Shown one piece after another: positions 8,653 to 18,260 of a DNA stretch of 64,000 nt. The notes below the pieces were generated by a model. That model made no database searches, was not told the DNA's origin, and saw only the letters and a program-made list of their open reading frames with translations. The DNA is taken from the NCBI RefSeq assembly GCF_030371825.1, contig NZ_JAUDDM010000010.1; one strand, written 5' to 3'. Numbering within the stretch: position 1 is the first letter of the stretch; each line of letters starts with the position of its first letter. Source of the stretch: Collinsella sp944321445 (GTDB taxonomy: Bacteria > Actinomycetota > Coriobacteriia > Coriobacteriales > Coriobacteriaceae). Both the position numbers and the translations under genes were made by a program.

Positions 8653-11600
8653 ATGGAAGAACACATCCGGTTGGAGTCTGTGGGGTACAATCCCCTAGCC
8701 GTCGAGAGGGACGGCTCGAGGACCATCGACCCGCTGACCGCGACCCGGATCGGCGAGGGCGGCTACGCTAGGGCCTACCGCGTGCCGGCCCAGCCCGGCC
8801 TGCCAGTCGGCGGCATCCTCAAGGTGTTCAAGCTCTTCCCGGAGTCGTGCTGCGCGGGCGAACGTCTCCGCCGCAAGGTGAAGTGGAATGCCCTGTACGA
8901 CGAGTACAATTTGCTCTGCGCACTCGACGGGCTCGACGGCCACGCGCCGCAGGCCTACGCGTCCGCGTTTTTCGTGGTCGACGACGGGGCGGGCGGCCTT
9001 ACGTACAGTCCCGCCTTCCTCATGGAGGAAATCGGCAGTCCCGCCGAGTCGCTCAAAGCTGTTGTGCATGAGCGCATCGATGCGTTCGACGCCGGCCAGG
9101 TCTCGGTGTTTGGCCTGAGGATGCTCGACGCGCTCGACCTGCTCGCCGAGCGGGGCGAGACGGCCGATCAAGTCGCCCATGCCGACCTGTCGCCCGCGAA
9201 TGTGTTCGTGCGGCGCTCGCCCGACGGCCAGACCTTCGAGTGGGTCTACCTGATCGACTTCGGCCAGGCGAAATGTGCTGCCAAGGGCGTGACACCTTCG
9301 TTCATGCGGGGCGTGCACCCGCGCATGGGGACGGTCGAGTACTGCGCCCCGGAGCTGATCCCCGGGCTCACGCTGCGCGAAGGGGATTCGGATGCCTGCC
9401 GTGAGCACAATGGGCTGTACGGGACGCGCAGCGACGCCACGGTCGATCTCTGGTCGCTCGGCGCGCTGATGTACCTGCTCGCGCTGCGTAAGGAGCCGAG
9501 GTATTCGGTGGAGTACGCGATGCGTAGCGGCGTGTCGGGCTTCTGGCGCGGTGACGCGCTGCTCGACGACCCGGAGGCGTTCCGCATCCTGATCGAGGAG
9601 AAGCGCCGTGGCCTGAGCCTTCCGGACTACATGAACGAGGAGGGCGAGCTGCTACTGAGCCAGGCGATTGCGCTCTGCACCGCATGGGACCCGCGCGAGC
9701 GCGATCGCCTCCACATCCGCCGTCTGCTCAAGCGGGTGGCGGAGGGTGCGGGCGACGACGCGCGCTTCCTGCGCATGACATATGTGCCCGCGGTCACGCC
9801 CTCGCTCGAGGACGACGCCGGGCGGGGCGCCCGCGTCGAGGCCGGCACCGTGTTCGCCGGCGTGTACAAGCTGACCGCCCCCGACGGCGCGCCGTTCTCG
9901 GACGCGGGTGCCGACCTGCTCGTGTTCGGCGGCAGCGAGCAGGACGTGGACATCCGCGAGTACCGCTACCGCGGCGTGACATATGCCGCCGAGCACGTGG
10001 GGCCGCGCTACGACATGAGCCGCGCCGGATGGGGCGTGAAGGAGTGGCAGTGCGATTCGCCCTGGCAGAGCATCAGTATCGTCGATTTTTTGACCGAGAT
10101 CCGCCCTGCGACGACGCGCGCGTGGTTCGCGGGCTGTTCGCGCCTTGCCGAGCTGCTGCACATCGACCGGCTGAACACCTCCGCGGCGACGGATATGCAG
10201 TTCATGTTCCACGACTGCTCGTCGCTCGAGTACGTGGACGTGTTCGGTTTCGACACCTTGCAGGTTGAGCGCATGAACGCTATGTTCCACGGCTGCTCGG
10301 CGCTGCAGGGGCTCAACGTGGGCGGCTTCGACACGTCGAAGGTCGTTACCATGGCCAGCATGTTCGACGGGTGCTCGTCGCTCGTCGCGCTGGACGTTGG
10401 GCGCTTCAAGACGGGCAAGGTCCAGTCGTTCAGATTCATGTTCAACGAGTGCTCCTCGGTGCGGCGGCTCGACGTCTCGCATTTTATGACCGGGGCAGCG
10501 ACCAACTTGGAGGCGATGTTCCGGCGGTGCCGTTCGCTCGAGACCGTCGACGTCTCGCGCTTCGACACCTCGGCGGTGGCGAGTCTCAACGGCATGTTCA
10601 TGGGATGCGAGTCGCTGCGCTACGTCGATGTTTCCGGGTTCAGGACGGGCACCGTTACGAATTTCGGCTCCCTGTTCAGCGGGTGCAAGGCGTTGGCGCA
10701 CGTGGATGTTTCGGGTTTCGACACCTCGTCGGCGACGTTCTTGAACCACGTGTTCTACGAGTGCGCCGAGCTTGCGTCCGTCGATGTCTCCGGTTTCGAT
10801 ACCTCGAGGGCGACGACGTTCAAGTCCATGTTCTGCGGCTGCAGCGCGCTGACGGGGCTCGACGTCTCGGGGTTCGACACCTCCTCTGCCACGGATATGG
10901 CCTGGATGTTCTCCAAGTGCTCGGCGCTCACGGCCCTCGACGTCTCCGGCTTCGACACGGGTTCCGTCGCCGACTTCCAGTCCATGTTCGACGGCTGCAC
11001 GGAGCTCGCGGCGCTCGACGTCTCGGGTTTCGACACCTCCGCGGCGACGAGGCTCAACCACATGTTCTGCGGCTGCGGCAAGCTCGCCACGATCGACGTC
11101 TCAGGCTTCAGGACGCCTCGCGTCGAGTCGTTCAAGTCCATGTTCTGCGGTTGCGCCTCGCTGAGGACGCTCGACGCTTCGGGGTTTGATTGCGCGAGCG
11201 CGACCGACCTGAGCTTCATGTTCAAGGATTGCGCAGAGCTGGGGGGCATCGGGGGGTCGCTGCGCTCCGTGCGCGACGATGCCGACACGGGCAACATGTA
11301 CACCGGTTGCTCGAAGCTTGCCGTCCCGACGAGCGTGTGGGCGGCGATGTACAAGCTTCACCGGTCAGACGGGTCCGCGTACTCCGACAAGACGATGGAC
11401 CTGCTCGTGTTCGGGCAGGGCGAGCGAGGCTGCGCGCTCGACTGGTGTACCATGGGCGGCGAACGTTTCGGTGCGGAGCGCGTCGGTAATCCGATCGACA
11501 TGTCGAACAAGGGGTGGAACGTCAAGGACGGCACGTGCGATTCGCCTTGGCAGGATGCGGAGACGGTCCTTTTCACAGATGGGGTTTCGCCGCGGACCAT

Positions 11601-13221
11601 GTGCGCGTGGTTCGCGTACTGCACGCGGCTGAAGAGCATGGTCGGTATCGAGCGGCTGGACACCTCGCAGGTTACGGACATGCAGTTCGCGTTCTACCGC
11701 TGCGAGTCGCTGGAGCGGCTCGATGTCTCCGGTTTCGATACCTCGAGGGCGACGACGTTCAAGTCCATGTTCTGCGGCTGCAGCGCGCTGACGGGGCTCG
11801 ACGTCTCGGGGTTCGACACCTCCTCTGCCACGGATATGGCCTGGATGTTCTCCAAGTGCTCGGCGCTCACGGCCCTCGACGTCTCCGGCTTCGACACGGG
11901 TTCCGTCGCCGACTTCCAGTCCATGTTCGACGGCTGCACGGAGCTCGCGGCGCTCGACGTCTCGGGTTTCGACACCTCCGCGGCGACGAGGCTCAACCAC
12001 ATGTTCTGCGGCTGCGGCAAGCTCGCCACGATCGACGTCTCAGGCTTCAGGACGGGCTTCGCCACCGACTTCCGGGCAATGTTTAGCGGCTGCTCGTCAC
12101 TCAAAGCGCTCGACGTTTCGGGCTTTGACACTTCGACGGCAGGGTATTTCGAGCACATGTTCGACGAGTGCTTCGCGCTCGCCTCTCTTGATGTCTCGCG
12201 TTTCGACACATCGCAGGCGGTATCGTTCAACTGTATGTTCGCAGACTGTCACGCACTCACGTCCCTCGACGTCTCGCGGTTCGATACGTCCCGCGTCACG
12301 AACATGCGCCACATGTTCTTCAACGACGAAAACCTGAAGCGGCTCGACGTCTCACACTTTGATACGAAGCACGTTGAGGACTTCACCTGCATGTTCTCCG
12401 GGTGCTCAGGGCTTACGTCGATTGACGTCTCGCGTTTCGACACGTCGCGTGCCACGTCGTTCAGCTCCATGTTTAGCGGCTGTGTGTCGCTCATTGAGCT
12501 TGACGTTTCAGGTTTCAATACCTCGTCGGCGACGAAGCTCAATGGCATGTTCTACGATTGTGACAAACTTGCAGCGCTTGACGTCTCGGGCTTTAGGACG
12601 CTACATGTCGAGTCGTTCAAATCGATGTTCGCCGGCTGCTCCTCTCTGAGGTCCCTCGACGTCTCGGGCTTCGACACTTCGTCTGCTACTGATATGAGCT
12701 GGATGTTCAGGGGCTGCTCGTCGATTGCCGAGATCGACGTCTCGGGCTTCAGGACGCCGCGCGTCGAGTCGTTCAGGTCCATGTTCGCCGACTGCGCTTC
12801 GCTCCTCGCGCTTGACGCCTCGGGCTTCGACACCGCCAGGGCAGAGGATCTGAGCTACATGTTCTACGGATGCGCGTCGCTCGCGTCCCTTGACGTCTCG
12901 GGTTTTAGGACGCCGCGCGTCACGTCGTTCAAGTGCATGTTCTATGGCTGCACCAAGCTTGCACGCCTGGATGTTTCCGGCTTTACCACATCGAGCGCGA
13001 CCGATCTGAGCTGGATGCTCGCGGATTGCCCGTCGCTTGTGGACCTCAGGGGCTGGCCGCTTCCCGTGCCCAAGGGCGCTGATACCTCGAACATCGCCCG
13101 TGGCCTTCCCGATCCCGCGGTCGCCCGTCGCGCGCGCGATGAGGAGCGCAAGAAGATTGAGGAAGCCGTGCGCATGCGGGTGCGTGACCTCTACGGGGTC
13201 GATCGCTACTACACCGACTGA
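8653..13221 (+). CDS. Ser/Thr-type protein kinase fused to two DUF285 repeat arrays
   Basis: The 1522-residue protein starts with a kinase fold. It has a glycine loop GEGGYARAY (34-42), Lys57 in GGILKVFK, a catalytic loop HADLSPANV (176-184), DFG (202-204), CAPE (231-234) and VDLWSLG (264-270). The HRD-loop lysine is replaced by Ser180. Residues about 400-515 are a cap module (VYKLTAPDGAPFSDAGADLL) followed by about 15 units of 26 residues with the pattern MFxGCxxLxxLDVSGFDTS. A second cap (near 896) and about 18 more units follow. No signal peptide or membrane segment is visible, so the array is probably cytoplasmic. The repeats may sense or scaffold; that is inference. Confidence 0.85.
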   Translation: MEEHIRLESVGYNPLAVERDGSRTIDPLTATRIGEGGYARAYRVPAQPGLPVGGILKVFKLFPESCCAGERLRRKVKWNALYDEYNLLCALDGLDGHAPQAYASAFFVVDDGAGGLTYSPAFLMEEIGSPAESLKAVVHERIDAFDAGQVSVFGLRMLDALDLLAERGETADQVAHADLSPANVFVRRSPDGQTFEWVYLIDFGQAKCAAKGVTPSFMRGVHPRMGTVEYCAPELIPGLTLREGDSDACREHNGLYGTRSDATVDLWSLGALMYLLALRKEPRYSVEYAMRSGVSGFWRGDALLDDPEAFRILIEEKRRGLSLPDYMNEEGELLLSQAIALCTAWDPRERDRLHIRRLLKRVAEGAGDDARFLRMTYVPAVTPSLEDDAGRGARVEAGTVFAGVYKLTAPDGAPFSDAGADLLVFGGSEQDVDIREYRYRGVTYAAEHVGPRYDMSRAGWGVKEWQCDSPWQSISIVDFLTEIRPATTRAWFAGCSRLAELLHIDRLNTSAATDMQFMFHDCSSLEYVDVFGFDTLQVERMNAMFHGCSALQGLNVGGFDTSKVVTMASMFDGCSSLVALDVGRFKTGKVQSFRFMFNECSSVRRLDVSHFMTGAATNLEAMFRRCRSLETVDVSRFDTSAVASLNGMFMGCESLRYVDVSGFRTGTVTNFGSLFSGCKALAHVDVSGFDTSSATFLNHVFYECAELASVDVSGFDTSRATTFKSMFCGCSALTGLDVSGFDTSSATDMAWMFSKCSALTALDVSGFDTGSVADFQSMFDGCTELAALDVSGFDTSAATRLNHMFCGCGKLATIDVSGFRTPRVESFKSMFCGCASLRTLDASGFDCASATDLSFMFKDCAELGGIGGSLRSVRDDADTGNMYTGCSKLAVPTSVWAAMYKLHRSDGSAYSDKTMDLLVFGQGERGCALDWCTMGGERFGAERVGNPIDMSNKGWNVKDGTCDSPWQDAETVLFTDGVSPRTMCAWFAYCTRLKSMVGIERLDTSQVTDMQFAFYRCESLERLDVSGFDTSRATTFKSMFCGCSALTGLDVSGFDTSSATDMAWMFSKCSALTALDVSGFDTGSVADFQSMFDGCTELAALDVSGFDTSAATRLNHMFCGCGKLATIDVSGFRTGFATDFRAMFSGCSSLKALDVSGFDTSTAGYFEHMFDECFALASLDVSRFDTSQAVSFNCMFADCHALTSLDVSRFDTSRVTNMRHMFFNDENLKRLDVSHFDTKHVEDFTCMFSGCSGLTSIDVSRFDTSRATSFSSMFSGCVSLIELDVSGFNTSSATKLNGMFYDCDKLAALDVSGFRTLHVESFKSMFAGCSSLRSLDVSGFDTSSATDMSWMFRGCSSIAEIDVSGFRTPRVESFRSMFADCASLLALDASGFDTARAEDLSYMFYGCASLASLDVSGFRTPRVTSFKCMFYGCTKLARLDVSGFTTSSATDLSWMLADCPSLVDLRGWPLPVPKGADTSNIARGLPDPAVARRARDEERKKIEEAVRMRVRDLYGVDRYYTD
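10781..11115. repeat. 335-bp exact duplication, copy 1
   Basis: This stretch is identical base for base to 11720-12054. It covers about 4.3 repeat units in the first DUF285 array of the large kinase gene. Identity at synonymous positions points to recent duplication or gene conversion. Confidence 0.92.
11720..12054. repeat. 335-bp exact duplication, copy 2
   Basis: This is the second copy of 10781-11115, 939 bases downstream, at the start of the second DUF285 array just after the internal cap module. Recombination between the copies would delete or add 313 codons in frame. Confidence 0.92.
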
Positions 13222-13260
13222 TCGTCTGCGGTTGCAGATTGTCTAGGAAAGGACCGCGCT

Positions 13261-15843
13261 ATGGGTAAGCACATCCGGTTGGAGTCCGTGGGCTACAACG
13301 CCATGGTTGTTGGGGAGAACGGCTCTGCGTCTATCGATCCGCTGGACGCAACGTCGATTGGCGGGGGCGGCTACGCCACGACCTATCGCGTGCCAGCCCA
13401 GCCCGGCCTGCCGGTTGGTGGCATCCTTAAGGTGTTCGAGCTCGACTCAGGGAAGTGCCAAGAGGGTGAGCGACTCCGCCGCAAGCAGGGGTGGGGCGCC
13501 CTGTACGACGAGTACAACATGCTTTGCGCACTGGGTGGGCTCGACGGCCACGTGCCAGAGGCCTACGCGTGCGGGTTCTTCGTGGTCGACGATGGAGTTG
13601 GCGGCCTCACGTACAGCCCCGCCTTCCTCATGGAGGAGATTGGCGACCCCGCCGAAAGGCTCGACGAGGTTCTGCGTGAGCACCTCAAGCCGTTCGAGGC
13701 GGGTCAGGTCGCGACGTTCGGCCTGCGGATGCTCGATGTGCTCGACCTGCTCGCCGATGAAGGGATCTCCCATGCCGACCTATCACCTAGGAACGTGTAC
13801 GTGCGACGCTCTTCGGATGACGAGGTCTTCGAGTGGGTCTACCTGATTGACTTCGGCCAGTCGAAGTATACGGCCAAAGAAGTGACGCCTTCGTTTGTTC
13901 CGGGCGTGCGCCCGCGTATGGGTACGGTGGAGTACTGCGCTCCGGAGTCGATCCCCAGGCTCGCGCCGCGAGAGGGGGATTCGGACGTCTGTCGCGAGCA
14001 CGACGAACTGTACGGCATGCGCAACGATCCCGCGGTCGATCTTTGGTCGCTTGGAGCCCTGATGTACCTGCTCGCGCTGCGCAAGGCACCGAGGTATTCG
14101 GTGAGCTACGCCAAGCGCGGTAAAGTTTCTGGCTTCTGGCGCGGAGACGTGAAGCTCGAGGACGACGATGCGCTTCGCGTGTTGATCGAGGAAAAGCGTG
14201 ACAGCCTGAGCCTCCCGGGCTATATGGATGGGGAGCGAGAGCTGCTGCTGAGTCAGGCGATTGCGCTCTGCACCGCTTGGGACCCGCGCGATCGCGACCG
14301 CCTCCACATCCGTCGCCTGCTCAAGCGGGTGGCGGAGGGCGCGGGTGACGAACGCTTTCAGCAGATGACGTACGTGTCCGAGATTACGCCAGCGCTCGAG
14401 GATGAGGATGGCTCAGAGCGCGGCTCCCACGTCGAGGCCGGCTCCGTGTTCGCCGGCGTGTACAAGCTGACTGCCCCCGACGGCATGCCGTTCTCGAACG
14501 CGGGGGCCGACCTGCTCGTTTTCGGCGGCAGCGAGCAGGCCGTGGACATCCGTAATTACCGCTACCGCGGCGTGTCGTACGCTGCCGAGCACGTGGGACC
14601 GCGCTACGACATGAGCAACGCCGGGTGGGGCGTGAAGGGGCGGCAGTTCGATTCTCCCTGGCAGAGCGTCAGGATCGTCGACTTTTTGACCGAGGTCCGG
14701 CCCGCGACGACGCGCGCGTGGTTCGCGGGTTGCGCGCGTCTTACCGAGCTGCTGCACATCGACCGGCTGAACACCTCCGCGGTGACGGACATGCAGTTCA
14801 TGTTCGCGGAGTGCTCGTCGCTCGCCGAGCTCGACGTCTCCGGCTTCGACACCTCGAGCGCGACTGACATGTCGGGGATGTTCTCCGAATGTCCCTCGCT
14901 CGCCGGGCTCGACGTCTCCGGCTTCGACACCTCGAGCGCGACCGACCTGAGATTCATGTTCCACGGCTGCTCGTCGCTCGTGTCTCTCGACGTCTCCGGT
15001 TTCGATACCTCAGCGGCGACGAGTATGTCGGGGATGTTTGACCGTTGTTCTTCGCTCGCCGCGCTCGACGTCTCCGGCTTCGACACCTCGTCCGTCACCG
15101 ATATGTCCTGGATGTTCAAGGACTGCTCTTCGCTCGTCTCCCTCGATGTCTCCGGCTTCAGGACGGGCTCCGTCACCGACTTCCAGTCCATGTTCGAGGG
15201 CTGTTCTTCCCTTCGGGCCCTCGACGTCTCGGGGTTCGACACGTCCTCGGCAACGAATATGTCTTGGATGTTCTCCAAGTGCTCGGCGCTCACGGCACTC
15301 GACGTCTCCGGCTTTGCGACGGGTTCCGTTACCGATTTCCTGTTCATGTTTGACGGCTGCTCGTCGCTCGAGAATCTTGATGTTTCTGGTTTTAACACCT
15401 CGGCAGGGACGGACATGTCGGGGATGTTTTCCGACTGCTCGTCGCTCGCCGCGCTCGATGTCTCCGGCTTCAGGACGGGCTCCGTCACCGACTTCCAGTC
15501 CATGTTCGATGGTTGCTCTTCGATTGCGTTCCTCGACGTCTCCGGTTTCGACACCTCTGCGGCGACGAGGCTCAACCACATGTTTTACGGCTGTGGCAAA
15601 CTCACGTCCCTCGACGTCTCGGGCTTCAGGACGCAGCACGTCGAGTCGTTCGAATCGATGTTCGACGGCTGCTCGTCGCTCGCCGTGCTCGACGTCTCCG
15701 GCTTCGAGGCCTCGAGCGCGACCGACCTGAGCTCCATGTTCATGTGCTGCGGCTCGCTCGTGAATCTCAATGGGTGGCCGTTTCCAATTCCCGAAGGTGC
15801 CAATACTACCAACATGTTCGAGGGCTGTGCGGCGCGGCAATAA
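13261..15843 (+). CDS. Ser/Thr-type protein kinase fused to one DUF285 array
   Basis: The 860-residue protein is a shorter paralogue of the preceding kinase. Kinase motifs are GGGGYATTY (34-42), Lys57, HADLSPRNV (171-179), DFG (197-199), CAPE and VDLWSLG. One cap module near residue 397 (VYKLTAPDGMPFSNAGADLL) leads into about 13 units of the type MSGMFSDCSSLAALDVSGF. There is no signal peptide, membrane segment or wall anchor. It starts 39 bases after the first kinase, behind AGGAAAGG, and begins with nearly the same residues (M-x-x-HIRLESVGYN). The two arose by duplication, and the longer one has gained a second cap and array. The substrate is unknown. Confidence 0.85.
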   Translation: MGKHIRLESVGYNAMVVGENGSASIDPLDATSIGGGGYATTYRVPAQPGLPVGGILKVFELDSGKCQEGERLRRKQGWGALYDEYNMLCALGGLDGHVPEAYACGFFVVDDGVGGLTYSPAFLMEEIGDPAERLDEVLREHLKPFEAGQVATFGLRMLDVLDLLADEGISHADLSPRNVYVRRSSDDEVFEWVYLIDFGQSKYTAKEVTPSFVPGVRPRMGTVEYCAPESIPRLAPREGDSDVCREHDELYGMRNDPAVDLWSLGALMYLLALRKAPRYSVSYAKRGKVSGFWRGDVKLEDDDALRVLIEEKRDSLSLPGYMDGERELLLSQAIALCTAWDPRDRDRLHIRRLLKRVAEGAGDERFQQMTYVSEITPALEDEDGSERGSHVEAGSVFAGVYKLTAPDGMPFSNAGADLLVFGGSEQAVDIRNYRYRGVSYAAEHVGPRYDMSNAGWGVKGRQFDSPWQSVRIVDFLTEVRPATTRAWFAGCARLTELLHIDRLNTSAVTDMQFMFAECSSLAELDVSGFDTSSATDMSGMFSECPSLAGLDVSGFDTSSATDLRFMFHGCSSLVSLDVSGFDTSAATSMSGMFDRCSSLAALDVSGFDTSSVTDMSWMFKDCSSLVSLDVSGFRTGSVTDFQSMFEGCSSLRALDVSGFDTSSATNMSWMFSKCSALTALDVSGFATGSVTDFLFMFDGCSSLENLDVSGFNTSAGTDMSGMFSDCSSLAALDVSGFRTGSVTDFQSMFDGCSSIAFLDVSGFDTSAATRLNHMFYGCGKLTSLDVSGFRTQHVESFESMFDGCSSLAVLDVSGFEASSATDLSSMFMCCGSLVNLNGWPFPIPEGANTTNMFEGCAARQ

Positions 15844-15917
15844 CTGGTTGGGCGTGCAGCTTGCATTAAGCCAACCGTTTGCCTGCGATTGCAGGCCGTT
15901 TGGGAGAGGATTACACA

Positions 15918-17024
15918 ATGGCAGAAGCGCTCAAGACATTCGTCAAGGCGTTTTGCAGGGAGTTCTCGGGTGTACCCGAGTACCACGTGCTCGCCTCGTA
16001 TGACAACGCTGTCAAGTCGAAGTACGACGCGAGCCGCGTCTACCGCTTGTCGCCCCAAGAGGAGCTCTTCCGGGCGCAACGGAGCTTTTCTGCGACGTCG
16101 GGGTATTCGTCGTTTGCGAATCTGGTCCGCGACCGCACGGCGCACGGTTCGCGCGTGGCCAAGCTGCTGGACGAGAACGTGCGTGATGCCGCACATGAAC
16201 TCGAGGCGACGGGTCGGATCTTTTTGAACATCAATCTGTGGGATGAGCTCAAGGCGAGCTTTGTCAGGACCGATGCGTTTCGTGCGGCGTTCGACGAGGC
16301 GCTCCGAGCCGATGACCTCGCCTACGATTTAGTGGGTTTTTGGCAGGCCATCGACGACGAGGCGGGGCGGTTAGATATGGTGCTCGCCGATAACGTCGAG
16401 ATCATTAAGGACGTGCAGCGCGGGGTAATCGCGGCGTGCGTGTACGCGAGCTTGGCCGGCGCGCGCGACAACCGCCAGGAGATGGGTTTTGCCCTGCGCG
16501 AAACGCCGGTGGTTGCCAAGGGGGCCGTCCCCGTCGCCGTGGATGCTGTGCCGCGGGAGGCCCAGCTGGTACCCGTCGTGATGGCCGGTCCTGATCCGCT
16601 CGACTACGCGACGCAGCTCGACGACGGCGCGCGGACGGCGGCCGTCTACCGCTTTTCGGAGTCACAGGGCGCGCGCATCGGCCGCGAGGATCGCGCGTGG
16701 TGCGCCGGCAGTGGGCGCTGCCCGATTGTTACCCGTGCGGCGTACGCCTCGCGGCATCACTGCGAGATCACGTTTGTCCACGGGCGCTGGACGGTTGCCG
16801 ATGTGGGCACTGATGGACAGGGCAGCATGTACGGTACGCTGGTGACGCCGGCCGATCTGGAGGCGCTACCGGTGCTGCTGCAGGGCGACAGCTGCGAGCT
16901 GCACCATGGCGATCTCATTTGCATCTTTCCGCGGCGTGTGCTGCCCGGCGACTACTGTGCCGCCAACTTTTCGTGGGCGTCCCATACCCGCGACGAGAAT
17001 TACCGGTTCGAAGTGCTCGGATAA
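15918..17024 (+). CDS. FHA domain protein with uncharacterised N-terminal domain
   Basis: The protein has 368 residues. The N-terminal 220 residues are mostly helical and I do not recognise the family. Residues about 250-345 form a forkhead-associated domain with ARIGRED, SRHH (Ser278, Arg279, His280) and a DVGTDGQGSMYGT turn. It would bind phosphothreonine on a partner, most simply one of the two kinases encoded just upstream. The ATG at 15918 follows GGGAGAGG; an earlier in-frame ATG at 15879 has no ribosome site. Confidence 0.75.
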   Translation: MAEALKTFVKAFCREFSGVPEYHVLASYDNAVKSKYDASRVYRLSPQEELFRAQRSFSATSGYSSFANLVRDRTAHGSRVAKLLDENVRDAAHELEATGRIFLNINLWDELKASFVRTDAFRAAFDEALRADDLAYDLVGFWQAIDDEAGRLDMVLADNVEIIKDVQRGVIAACVYASLAGARDNRQEMGFALRETPVVAKGAVPVAVDAVPREAQLVPVVMAGPDPLDYATQLDDGARTAAVYRFSESQGARIGREDRAWCAGSGRCPIVTRAAYASRHHCEITFVHGRWTVADVGTDGQGSMYGTLVTPADLEALPVLLQGDSCELHHGDLICIFPRRVLPGDYCAANFSWASHTRDENYRFEVLG

Positions 17025-17108
17025 ATGCGGACGCGCGGTTGCACAACGCGTGCGATTCGCATGGGGAGAATCGGGTTGTACGGTCCGTTGAATTGAAAGG
17101 ACACAGCC

Positions 17109-18173
17109 ATGCATAACCACGAATGCAAGCAGCTGGGTGGTGCCGGGTTCGAGTTGGGTGCCGCGGTGGAGGACGTGCCGAGGGCAGACGAGCCCGGTGT
17201 CATGCTCGCCGCGTTCATAGCTCCTGCCCTGTACGACGAGTTGTCTGATGGCGATGCGCCCGACTGCAACGATGCGCTTGGACACGACAGTTCACCCGCG
17301 TTGTGCGGCAGCTCTCCGCATCTCGCCGAATTTGTTGACAAGTCGCTTCATGGCGCGGTGCCGCAGGAAGCTTCTGTCGAACGGCGTCCTGCCGAAGACG
17401 CTTTCGACATGTCCAATTTTGCACTCGTTATGGCATCCTCAAGCGAGCGCGGCGCTCGTCTGGGCAACGAGGACAGCGCTTGGTATGGAGACGACGTTGC
17501 CTGCGTCAGCGATGGGATCGGCGGTGCTCCGTTTGGCGACGTCATGGCCAAGCTGTGCTGTGGGGCGTTTAGCGAGGCTTGGCGATCTGCCCTCGGCGCC
17601 GTCGGGGATGCGGCGGAGCGCTGGGGGCTCGGCGAGTGGTGCATGTACCAGGCGTTCGCCTCGGTGGACGCATTTGTGAGCAAGGCGTCGTCCTGCCTGG
17701 GCGAGGGATCCGGTGCGACGCTGGTCACCGTTGCCGCGTACGGCAGGGAGCTTGTGTTCGGCAGAATGGGCGACTCGACTGCCTACATTCTGCACGACGA
17801 CGGCGAGCTTACGCACGTGTTCGGTGACGATCACGGTCGCAACTCGGCAGGAGGCAACGCACTGCGCACGGCGATGGGCTACCACGTGTTGCAAAACGGC
17901 GGCCAGGCTTCTCTGCAGACGGCGTGCGTGCCAATGCACGATGGGATGAAGGTCCTCCTGTGCAGCGATGGCGTGTGGGACCAGCTTCCCGCGGCGCGTA
18001 TCGCCGAGCTGCTCTTCCGTAATGATGACCCGCGCGCGGCGGCGCGCGGCATCGTCCTCGAGGCGGCGGAGGCTGGCGGCGGCCGGAGTGACAACGCGAC
18101 GGCGGTCGTGATCGGCGTGCGCCGCAACGAGGAATTGGGCAGGCAACAGACGCCGTGGATTTCGGCGTGGTGA
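17109..18173 (+). CDS. PP2C-family Ser/Thr protein phosphatase
   Basis: The protein has 354 residues. After a variable extension of about 100 residues comes a full PP2C domain. It has RLGNEDSAW (metal ligand Asp122), SDGIGG (Asp135), GSGATL, GRMGDSTAY, LLCSDGVWD and SDNATAVV, which supply the metal-binding aspartates. It would remove phosphate from Ser or Thr and so oppose the two kinases upstream. No membrane segment is seen, unlike PstP of mycobacteria. The start follows AAAGGACA. It sits between two FHA genes, 84 and 87 bases from each. Confidence 0.9.
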   Translation: MHNHECKQLGGAGFELGAAVEDVPRADEPGVMLAAFIAPALYDELSDGDAPDCNDALGHDSSPALCGSSPHLAEFVDKSLHGAVPQEASVERRPAEDAFDMSNFALVMASSSERGARLGNEDSAWYGDDVACVSDGIGGAPFGDVMAKLCCGAFSEAWRSALGAVGDAAERWGLGEWCMYQAFASVDAFVSKASSCLGEGSGATLVTVAAYGRELVFGRMGDSTAYILHDDGELTHVFGDDHGRNSAGGNALRTAMGYHVLQNGGQASLQTACVPMHDGMKVLLCSDGVWDQLPAARIAELLFRNDDPRAAARGIVLEAAEAGGGRSDNATAVVIGVRRNEELGRQQTPWISAW

Positions 18174-18260
18174 CGATGGGTGCTCGGGTTGCGCAACGGG
18201 GCGATTGAGTGCTGGCACACTAGCCTCGACGACTAGCAGTCAACCAGAAAGGACGTCGCC

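Noticed and set aside
9652..12000. Long minus-strand frames opposite the DUF285 arrays, with internal repeats
   Set aside because: The repeats only mirror the 78-bp period of the plus-strand arrays, and the kinase reading frame is unambiguous.
10200..15800. Regular 78-bp repetition considered as a CRISPR or satellite array
   Set aside because: The period is coding (26 codons), with unit-to-unit divergence and no spacer-repeat alternation. No CRISPR array or cas gene is seen in the window.
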